5,739 nucleotides of DNA. Origin: an uncultured Bacilli bacterium (lineage in GTDB: Bacteria > Bacillota_I > Bacilli_A > RF39 > UBA660). A model generated the notes under the pieces. That model worked only from the letters and a program-made list of their open reading frames with translations, searched no databases and was not told the DNA's origin. The DNA lies in NCBI GenBank assembly GCA_947623855.1, contig CANQHW010000076.1, positions 1 through 5,739 of the forward strand, in the 5' to 3' direction. The translations under genes were made by a program, and so were the position numbers. Positions 1 to 5,144 of this stretch are shown in pieces. Every line of letters begins with the position of its first letter. The stretch's first letter is position 1.

Positions 1-1431
1 ATATTCATTTTTAATTAAACGTAATTCCGTTTTCATAACATGTTTTAAGGCTTCTTCATTATTTAAAATTTGTTCCCAAATATGCATTTTTTTCTCTAAA
101 TCAGCCATTTTTTCTTGAACTTCTAATATATCAGTATTGGTTAAACGATATAGTTGTAACATGACGATAGCTTCCGCTTGTTCCATGGTAAAGGAAAACT
201 CTTTAACTAAGTTTTCTTTGGCATCGCTTTTATTTTTCGAAGCTCTAATGACTTTGATTACTTCATCCATAATGCTTACGGCTTTCATTAAACCATCCAA
301 AATATGATGTTCTTTTCGCGCATGCTCTAAATCAAACTTGGTTCGATTCGTAATTACTTCTTTTTGATAAGCAATATAAGCATCTAATATTGGTAAAATT
401 CCTAAAGTCATCGGCCGTTGATTAACAATCGCCACCATATTATAACTATATGCTATTTGCGCTTCCGTATTTTTAAAGAAATAATTCATAATAAGTTCCG
501 GATTAGCATCCTTCTTTAAATCAATAACAATTCTTAAGCCATCTCTATCCGTTTCATCTCTTACTTCCGCAATTCCATCAATTTTTTTATCAATTCTTAT
601 CGCTTCCATTTTATAAACTAAAGCTTGTTTATTTACCTCAAAAGGGATCTCAGTAATTATAATTTGCGTTTTCCCTTTTTCTTTAACAATCTCATACTTA
701 CATCTTACAATTACTTTCCCTTTACCACTCGTAAAAGCCTCAACAATCCCCGTTTTCCCTTCTACAATTCCCCCAGTTGGAAAATCTGGTCCTTTCACAA
801 TTTCCAAAATAGTTTCTAAACGGCAATTGGGACTTTCAATTCTTTTTATCGCCGCATCAATTATTTCCCCTAAATTATGTGGCGGAATATTGGTCGCATA
901 ACCCGCACTTATCCCATTAGCTCCATTAACAAGTAAATTTGGAAACTTTGCTGGTAAAACCGTTGGCTCTAAAAATCTATCATCAAAGTTTGGTGCCCAC
1001 GTTACCGTATTTTTATCTAAATCTTTAACTAGTTCGCTACTAATCTTAGCTAATCTAGACTCCGTATACCGATAAGCTGCCGCCGGATCCCCATCCATCG
1101 ACCCATTATTACCATGCATCTCAATTAAAGGAGTTGATTGTTTCCACCATTGGCTCATTCTTACCATCGCATCATAAACCGAAGAATCTCCATGAGGGTG
1201 AAACTTACCTAAAACTCCTCCTACGGTATAAGCACATTTAATATATGGTTTATCATAAGTATTATGTTCATCATACATATAATATAAAATTCTTCTTTGT
1301 ACCGGTTTTAGTCCATCCCTAACATCCGGAATAGCTCTTTCTTGAATAATTGCCTTAGCATATGACCCAAACCTATCTCCCATTATATCTTCTAGAGAGT
1401 AATCTTCTATTCTTTTAAGTACACTTTCCAT
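1..1431 (-). CDS. parC: DNA topoisomerase IV subunit A (ParC), N-terminal part
   Basis: This is the DNA-cleaving and rejoining subunit of topoisomerase IV, which decatenates daughter chromosomes as a ParC2ParE2 complex. I translated 477 uninterrupted residues from the ATG at 1431; the gene runs off the window at base 1. Family members are about 800 residues, so the C-terminal beta-propeller is missing from view. The catalytic pair is Arg121-Tyr122 (AAYRYTE, 118-124). The quinolone-resistance region is HPHGDSSVYDAMV from residue 78, with Ser83 and Asp87, the usual drug-sensitive residues. HGNNGSMDGDP around residues 105-116 is typical of Gram-positive ParC; GyrA usually has GNFGS(V/I)DGD there. 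Residues from about 340 to 477 cover the tower and coiled-coil region. The start lies 5 bases after the parE stop, with the ribosome binding site inside the end of parE, so the two subunits should be co-transcribed and translationally coupled. GyrA is the only real alternative and is less likely given motif and neighbours. Confidence 0.95.
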   Translation of the reverse strand, partial: MESVLKRIEDYSLEDIMGDRFGSYAKAIIQERAIPDVRDGLKPVQRRILYYMYDEHNTYDKPYIKCAYTVGGVLGKFHPHGDSSVYDAMVRMSQWWKQSTPLIEMHGNNGSMDGDPAAAYRYTESRLAKISSELVKDLDKNTVTWAPNFDDRFLEPTVLPAKFPNLLVNGANGISAGYATNIPPHNLGEIIDAAIKRIESPNCRLETILEIVKGPDFPTGGIVEGKTGIVEAFTSGKGKVIVRCKYEIVKEKGKTQIIITEIPFEVNKQALVYKMEAIRIDKKIDGIAEVRDETDRDGLRIVIDLKKDANPELIMNYFFKNTEAQIAYSYNMVAIVNQRPMTLGILPILDAYIAYQKEVITNRTKFDLEHARKEHHILDGLMKAVSIMDEVIKVIRASKNKSDAKENLVKEFSFTMEQAEAIVMLQLYRLTNTDILEVQEKMADLEKKMHIWEQILNNEEALKHVMKTELRLIKNEY

Positions 1432-1436
1432 AATCT

Positions 1437-3356
1437 TTACCTCTCAATACTATAATCATCTTCTAAAGTAAATATAACATTTTCATTAATCCACTCTTTT
1501 CTTGGCTCTGCTTTATCCCCCATTAAAATATTTACTCTTTTCTCGGCCAAAGAAGCATCCGTAATATTAACTCTAATTAAACTTCTACTATCCGGATTCA
1601 TCGTTGTTTCCCATAATTGATCTGGATTCATTTCTCCTAATCCTTTATATCTTTGAATCGTCGCTTTCGCATTATTCTCTTTCTTTATTGCTTCTAATTC
1701 TTCATCACTCCAGGCATATAACTTCTTTTTTGGATATTCAATTTTATATAATGGAGGACACGCAATATAAAGTTTCCCCGCTTCAATTAAAGGTCGCATA
1801 AACCGGTAAAAGAAAGTTAATAAAAGTATTTGAATATGGGACCCATCAACATCCGCATCCGTCATAATAATAACTTTATCATAATTAGAATCCTCTATAG
1901 TAAAATCTGCTCCCACTCCTGCTCCAATAGTATGAATCATTGTATTAATTTCCTCATTTTTTAATATCTCATCCATCGAAGCTTTCTCACTATTTAAAAC
2001 TTTACCTCTTAAAGGTAAAATAGCTTGAAACTTTCTATTTCTTCCCCCTTTAGCGGAACCCCCTGCTGAATCTCCTTCCACTAAGAATAACTCATTAATT
2101 TGCGGATTTTTCGCACTAGCCGGAGCTAACTTACTAGATAAGTTTTTCTCTAATTTACTCTTATTTTTTCCATTTCTTGCTTCTTCGCGCGCTTTTCTAG
2201 CTGCTTCTCTTGCTACCTTACTCTTTTGCGCTTTCATAATAATATTGGTAGCAATCTCTTTATTTTCTTCTAAATAAAATTTTAAATTTTCATAAACTAC
2301 ACTTTCCACTACACTTCTTGCTTCCGGTGTTCCTAACTTCCCCTTAGTTTGCCCTTCGAATTGTAACAATTCTTCTGGTATTTTTAAACTAATAATCGCT
2401 GTTAAACCCTCTCTTACATCGCTACCTTCAAAATTACTATCTTTTCCCTTTAATAAATTATTTGATTTAACATAATCATTAAAAGCTTTCGTAATTCCCG
2501 TTTTAAATCCTACTTCATGGGTTCCCCCATCACTAGTTTTAACATTATTAACAAAAGATAAAATCGTTTCTTGATAAGTATCCGTATATTGCATGGCAAT
2601 ATCGACTTCAATCTTTTGTTTAGTAGAAGAAAAATTAATAACCTTATGTAAAGCTTCTTTATTTTCATTAATATATTCTACAAAATTAATAAGACCATTA
2701 TCATAACAATACTCTACTTCTTTTTGATCTTCTTCATCCTTAACTGTTATCTTAAGACCATTTACTAAAAAAGCACTCTCTTGCATTCTTTCGGCAATCG
2801 TTGTAAAAGAAAAATGGGCATTCTTAAATATTTCGTAATCCGGTAAAAAAGTCACCACTGTTCCCGTTTTCTTAGTTTCTCCAATTGTTTTTAAAGGTGA
2901 TTCTACTTTTCCCCCATCACAAAATCTAATATTACTAATTTTTCCATCGCGGTATATTGTAACATCCATTCTCTTACTTAAAGCATTAACTACCGAAGCT
3001 CCAACTCCATGCAACCCTCCTGATACTTTATAACCGGCATTTTCAAACTTTCCTCCCGCATGTAAAACAGTATAAATAACCTCTGGGGTCGATTTACCCG
3101 TCTTATGCATTCCAATTGGAACACCCCGTCCGGAATCTTCAACCGTAATACTTTCATCTTTATTTATTGTTACTTTAATACTATTACCATAACCATTGAT
3201 TGCTTCATCAATTCCATTATCTACAATTTCCCAGACTAAATGATGCAGTCCTCTTTTATCCGTCGACCCAATATACATACCAGGTCTTTTTCTTACTGCT
3301 TCTAAACCTTCTAAAACTGTAATAGAATCTTCATTATAATTTTGGATATTTGCCAT
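1437..3356 (-). CDS. parE: DNA topoisomerase IV subunit B (ParE)
   Basis: This is the ATPase subunit of topoisomerase IV; ATP-driven dimerisation captures the DNA segment that ParC passes through the cleaved one. The protein is 639 residues, complete and close to the family's usual ~640-655. The GHKL ATPase domain shows Glu43 and Asn47 (EIVDN), Asp74 (EDSGRG), the glycine loop GGLHGVGAS from residue 113, Arg136, and the transducer QTK loop at 336-338. The Toprim domain shows EGDSAGG from Glu428, PLRGKVLN at 448-455 and the metal-binding TDADVDG with Asp500, Asp502 and Asp504; QRYKGLGEM follows at 568-576. The segment MHKTGKSTPEV (83-93) is ParE-like, whereas GyrB usually has GRPAVEV. I chose the ATG at 3356 rather than the in-frame GTG at 3368, because that GTG is part of the Shine-Dalgarno and the resulting MANIQ-type start matches the family. 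parC follows after 5 bases. GyrB is the alternative, disfavoured by motif and by parC downstream. Confidence 0.96.
   Translation of the reverse strand: MANIQNYNEDSITVLEGLEAVRKRPGMYIGSTDKRGLHHLVWEIVDNGIDEAINGYGNSIKVTINKDESITVEDSGRGVPIGMHKTGKSTPEVIYTVLHAGGKFENAGYKVSGGLHGVGASVVNALSKRMDVTIYRDGKISNIRFCDGGKVESPLKTIGETKKTGTVVTFLPDYEIFKNAHFSFTTIAERMQESAFLVNGLKITVKDEEDQKEVEYCYDNGLINFVEYINENKEALHKVINFSSTKQKIEVDIAMQYTDTYQETILSFVNNVKTSDGGTHEVGFKTGITKAFNDYVKSNNLLKGKDSNFEGSDVREGLTAIISLKIPEELLQFEGQTKGKLGTPEARSVVESVVYENLKFYLEENKEIATNIIMKAQKSKVAREAARKAREEARNGKNKSKLEKNLSSKLAPASAKNPQINELFLVEGDSAGGSAKGGRNRKFQAILPLRGKVLNSEKASMDEILKNEEINTMIHTIGAGVGADFTIEDSNYDKVIIMTDADVDGSHIQILLLTFFYRFMRPLIEAGKLYIACPPLYKIEYPKKKLYAWSDEELEAIKKENNAKATIQRYKGLGEMNPDQLWETTMNPDSRSLIRVNITDASLAEKRVNILMGDKAEPRKEWINENVIFTLEDDYSIER
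1440..1445 (-). promoter_or_regulatory. parC ribosome binding site inside the parE end
   Basis: GAGAGG on the minus strand forms the last two sense codons of parE (Glu-Arg) and sits 8 bases before the parC ATG at 1431. Ribosomes terminating on parE would already be at the parC start, a simple way to keep the two topoisomerase IV subunits in balance. The coupling is inferred from the spacing. Confidence 0.7.
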
Positions 3357-3365
3357 ACTTATTTT

Positions 3366-3372
3366 CACCTTT
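3366..3372 (-). promoter_or_regulatory. parE ribosome binding site
   Basis: AAAGGTG on the minus strand lies 9 bases before the ATG at 3356. It decides the start: the in-frame GTG at 3368-3366 would give four extra residues but overlaps this site and would have no ribosome binding site of its own. Confidence 0.8.
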
Positions 3373-3376
3373 ACTT

Positions 3377-3405
3377 ATTTTATCAAAAAAAAAGTCCCAA
3401 AACAA
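3377..3405 (-). promoter_or_regulatory. candidate parEC promoter overlapping a terminator
   Basis: On the minus strand TTGTTT (3405-3400) and TAAAAT (3382-3377) are separated by exactly 17 bases. The -10 hexamer matches TATAAT at 5 of 6 positions; the -35 matches TTGACA at only 3. The -35 lies in the loop of the terminator hairpin of the upstream gene and the spacer contains its 3' arm and T-tract. A transcript would start near 3370, giving a leader of only about 14 bases that carries at most part of the ribosome binding site. There is almost no room for a promoter further downstream. In such AT-rich DNA matches like this arise by chance, so confidence is limited. Confidence 0.35.
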
Positions 3406-3413
3406 GGGACTTT
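3385..3413 (-). terminator. Rho-independent terminator after the acidic protein gene
   Basis: A perfect 8-bp inverted repeat (AAAGTCCC at 3391-3398 and GGGACTTT at 3406-3413 on the plus strand) encloses a 7-base loop. On the minus strand it is followed by a run of nine T (3393-3385, three of them in the stem). It starts 17 bases after the stop of the acidic protein gene and separates that gene from parE. It is the strongest terminator in the window. Confidence 0.85.
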
Positions 3414-3429
3414 ACAATAATTATGCGTC

Positions 3430-4296
3430 TTATTTTAATGAAAATGTCTCATTTTCAATATTTTCAAAACTTGGAGTATTAACTTCTTCTTTTTTATCTT
3501 CCACCGGTTCTACCTTTTCTACTTTAATCCCATTAGGAGCTGAAGCAAACTTCGGCATTACAATATCCGGAACCTTCATCTTGACCGGTTCAAAGACTTT
3601 TTCTTCCTTAACAACCTTTTCTTCTTCCTTATTTAAATACACATTATCTGTAGTATTATTTTCTACTTTAATAGTTTCTTCTTCATTTTCTAATAAAGGT
3701 TTCTCCTCAGCTTGTAACTCACTTGCAAACCTCTTTAACTCTTCTAAATTAATCGCCGGAATATCCTCTTCTTTCGTAAATACATCCTCTGCTTTTATCT
3801 CTTCTTTTCCTTCAGTAGCACTCTCTTTATTTACTTCGGCATCTAACTCATTCTTTAAAGATTCTGCTAAAGCTGCAAAATCAATATTAACCGTCGGTTC
3901 TTTAACCTCTTCTTCCGCCGTCTTTAAATCTGCAAAACTAAAATCCGTTGTTTTAAAATCATCAACATTTTCTTCTTTAATTTCTACTTCTTCTTTTATT
4001 TCTGGAGTTGAAGTTACACTTGCTTCCGCAATAGGTACTTCTTTTTCTTCTATTGTAGGAACAATTTCTACTTTTTCTTCTTCGACTTCAGGGATTTGCA
4101 ATTCTTGTTTTGGTTCTTCTTCTTTGAAGGCGAAGCTTTCACTGGGAATTTTATCATCTTTCTCCTGGATCTCTTCACTTCGTTTTTTAGCATCTTTTAA
4201 AGCCATTATTAAAACTATAATAAATAACACTGTTAAAAAAGCAATAGTTACAATCAAACCAATTCCAAAATATTCGTTATTAAATAGTTGCGTCAT
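3430..4296 (-). CDS. membrane-anchored acidic protein of unknown function
   Basis: I do not recognise this 288-residue protein and assign no function. One hydrophobic helix spans about residues 11-33; the positive stretch after it (KDAKKR, 34-39) predicts that the short N-terminus is outside and the remaining ~250 residues are cytoplasmic. The tail is low-complexity and strongly negative: by hand count about 62 Glu and 14 Asp against about 36 Lys and Arg, with no Cys, Trp or His and only four Gly, so it is probably largely disordered. Short, more hydrophobic islands stand out near 117-125 (TDFSFADLK), 136-150 (VNIDFAALAESLKNE), 182-194 (INLEELKRFASEL) and 240-255 (MKVPDIVMPKF). The ATG at 4296 has AAGGTG 8 bases upstream; the in-frame GTG at 4305 overlaps that site and is rejected. 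The gene appears to be its own transcription unit, between yneF and parE. A scaffold or tether role is conceivable but only by analogy to other anchored acidic proteins. Confidence 0.85.
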   Translation of the reverse strand: MTQLFNNEYFGIGLIVTIAFLTVLFIIVLIMALKDAKKRSEEIQEKDDKIPSESFAFKEEEPKQELQIPEVEEEKVEIVPTIEEKEVPIAEASVTSTPEIKEEVEIKEENVDDFKTTDFSFADLKTAEEEVKEPTVNIDFAALAESLKNELDAEVNKESATEGKEEIKAEDVFTKEEDIPAINLEELKRFASELQAEEKPLLENEEETIKVENNTTDNVYLNKEEEKVVKEEKVFEPVKMKVPDIVMPKFASAPNGIKVEKVEPVEDKKEEVNTPSFENIENETFSLK

Positions 4297-4304
4297 AAAA
4301 CACA

Positions 4305-4310
4305 CACCTT
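4305..4310 (-). promoter_or_regulatory. ribosome binding site of the acidic protein gene
   Basis: AAGGTG on the minus strand lies 8 bases before the ATG at 4296. As at parE, the GTG it contains is in frame and can be mistaken for an earlier start. Confidence 0.7.
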
Positions 4311-4332
4311 AAACCCTTCTATCCTATATATT

Positions 4333-4361
4333 ACTTTACCATACTATATTTTATAAATCAA
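4333..4361 (-). promoter_or_regulatory. candidate promoter of the acidic protein gene
   Basis: On the minus strand TTGATT (4361-4356, 4 of 6 to TTGACA) and TAAAGT (4338-4333, 4 of 6 to TATAAT) are 17 bases apart. The -10 is preceded by TGG, giving an extended -10 (TGnTA) form. It lies in the 104-base gap after the yneF terminator, where a promoter is expected, and would give a leader of about 30 bases containing the ribosome binding site. Confidence 0.4.
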
Positions 4362-4386
4362 GTCTAATTTTATTCCTAGTGTCAAT

Positions 4387-4418
4387 AAAAAATAACAAGA
4401 TTACATATATCTTGTCAT
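4387..4418 (-). terminator. Rho-independent terminator overlapping the yneF stop
   Basis: ATAACAAGAT (4392-4401) and ATCTTGTCAT (4409-4418) on the plus strand can pair as a 10-bp stem with one G·U in the minus-strand RNA and a 7-base loop. A T6 run follows on the minus strand (4392-4387). The yneF stop codon lies at the loop, so the last yneF codons form one arm. The stem is AT-rich and weaker than the one before parE. Confidence 0.65.
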
Positions 4419-4610
4419 TTGATTCATAACTTGTCTTACTTGCTTTTGACTTGGCTTTCTTCCCATACTACTCATCATTACTTCAATCATCTTCTCATTA
4501 ATAGGAGGATTTTTCTTAAGTTCTTTTTGCATTAAATGTTTAGCAACTAAAAATCCAATTACTAAACCAATTATAAGACCAATTACTATATATAAAATAT
4601 CTAACCACAT
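4401..4610 (-). CDS. yneF: YneF family (UPF0154) small membrane protein
   Basis: This 69-residue protein closely matches the UPF0154 family as I recall it from B. subtilis YneF (about 72 residues). One transmembrane helix covers about residues 3-23, followed by a basic and conserved tail: KKNPPINEKM from residue 32 and MGRKPSQKQV from 49, both family hallmarks. The tail should be cytoplasmic. The biochemical role of the family is not known to me. The start is secure: AAAGGAG lies 8 bases upstream of the ATG. The gene follows the sirA-like gene after 45 bases with no terminator between them, so the two probably share a transcript, and a terminator overlaps its 3' end. The same sirA–yneF adjacency downstream of tkt exists in B. 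subtilis. Confidence 0.93.
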   Translation of the reverse strand: MWLDILYIVIGLIIGLVIGFLVAKHLMQKELKKNPPINEKMIEVMMSSMGRKPSQKQVRQVMNQMTRYM

Positions 4611-4618
4611 AAAATAAT

Positions 4619-4625
4619 CTCCTTT
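4619..4625 (-). promoter_or_regulatory. yneF ribosome binding site
   Basis: AAAGGAG on the minus strand, 8 bases before the ATG at 4610, is a near-perfect Shine-Dalgarno sequence and suggests efficient translation. Confidence 0.8.
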
Positions 4626-4655
4626 TCTAAATCTATTTTACTAAATATTTATTTT

Positions 4656-5066
4656 TTAAGCAAGAGAAGATAACCAAAAATAATCTTTATTCTTAAAATC
4701 ACAAGCAAAATAATTACTATTTTTTAACTCTTTTAAAAAAGAAGGATGAATCGTTGTCGTTTCTAAAGTTAAAAAAGCCTTATTAATTGCTAAAGTAGTC
4801 TTCTCATTACTATAATAATTATTAATCATATGTAAATTATTAAACTTTGTATAATATTGATTATTTTTAAATTCATTAAAAATATTAATATTTAAATTTT
4901 TCTTATCTATCGGTAATGCTACTTTTTCAAATATAGCTACCCCTATACTATAATCTTGTTGTTTTAAATAATATAACTCTTCTAAAGTTTTATATAAATT
5001 ATACGGTAACTCTCTTGTAAGAATCGCAAACTCTTGATTAATATTAAAAATATAAAATTTTCGCAT
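4656..5066 (-). CDS. sirA: SirA-like inhibitor of replication initiation
   Basis: The 136-residue product is probably a divergent homologue of SirA (formerly YneE, about 148 residues in B. subtilis), a small cytoplasmic protein that binds domain I of DnaA and blocks new rounds of replication when cells sporulate. The evidence is twofold. Position: it sits exactly between tkt and yneF, as sirA does in B. subtilis. Sequence: the N-terminus RKFYIFNINQEFA (2-14) resembles the YYTYLIKEEFA start of SirA, and the C-terminus YFACDFKNKDYFWL (119-132) resembles FLAFDFNSKRYGWL; these comparisons are from memory. Phe13 would align with Phe14 of SirA, a residue I recall as part of the DnaA interface. There is no signal peptide or membrane helix. 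The ATG has AAAGGAG 7 bases upstream. It probably forms a unit with yneF. The middle of the protein is poorly conserved, so binding to DnaA is inferred. Confidence 0.7.
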   Translation of the reverse strand: MRKFYIFNINQEFAILTRELPYNLYKTLEELYYLKQQDYSIGVAIFEKVALPIDKKNLNINIFNEFKNNQYYTKFNNLHMINNYYSNEKTTLAINKAFLTLETTTIHPSFLKELKNSNYFACDFKNKDYFWLSSLA

Positions 5067-5073
5067 AAATAAA

Positions 5074-5080
5074 CTCCTTT
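5074..5080 (-). promoter_or_regulatory. sirA-like gene ribosome binding site
   Basis: AAAGGAG on the minus strand lies 7 bases before the ATG at 5066. It confirms that this short ORF is translated and fixes its start. Confidence 0.8.
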
Positions 5081-5107
5081 ATATAAGAAGTTTAACATAC
5101 CCCTCTT

Positions 5108-5144
5108 AAAAAAAATGTCGGATTATTTAAATATTTCCAACATT
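5108..5144 (-). terminator. Rho-independent terminator containing the tkt stop codon
   Basis: AATGTCGGA (5114-5122) and TCCAACATT (5136-5144) on the plus strand pair as a 9-bp stem with one G·U in the minus-strand RNA, around a 13-base loop that contains the tkt TAA. Eight T follow on the minus strand (5115-5108, two of them in the stem). The final tkt codons therefore form the 5' arm. A T-run at 5143-5148 on the plus strand means it could also act in the other direction, but no plus-strand gene is seen here. Confidence 0.75.

Noticed and set aside
625..819. Plus-strand ORF of 64 codons
   Set aside because: It lies fully inside parC on the other strand, and the parC frame is continuous and well conserved here.
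1..1431. Possible gyrA instead of parC
   Set aside because: The HGNNGSMDGDP signature and parE immediately upstream favour ParC, although the catalytic and quinolone-region residue numbers (Tyr122, Ser83, Asp87) happen to equal those of E. coli GyrA.
1604..1801. Plus-strand ORF of 65 codons
   Set aside because: It is the antisense shadow of the conserved 3' part of parE (QRYKGLGEM region).
3350..4312. Long plus-strand ORF (320 codons, TTG start, Ser/Phe-rich) opposite the acidic protein gene
   Set aside because: It is the mirror image of a Glu/Lys/Val-rich gene: antisense of GAA and AAA codons gives few stops. It starts with TTG inside parE, crosses a terminator, and has low-complexity composition and no recognisable domain.
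4380..4385. Perfect TTGACA (-35 consensus) on the minus strand after yneF
   Set aside because: No acceptable -10 sequence lies 16-18 bases downstream; the nearest TATAAA is about 24 bases away. The TTGATT/TAAAGT pair further on is a better candidate.
4635..4663. TTGCTT-17-TAAAAT on the minus strand before yneF
   Set aside because: The -35 is weak (3 of 6) and lies across the end of the sirA-like gene in very AT-rich DNA. No terminator separates the two genes, so co-transcription is simpler. It could be a minor internal promoter.
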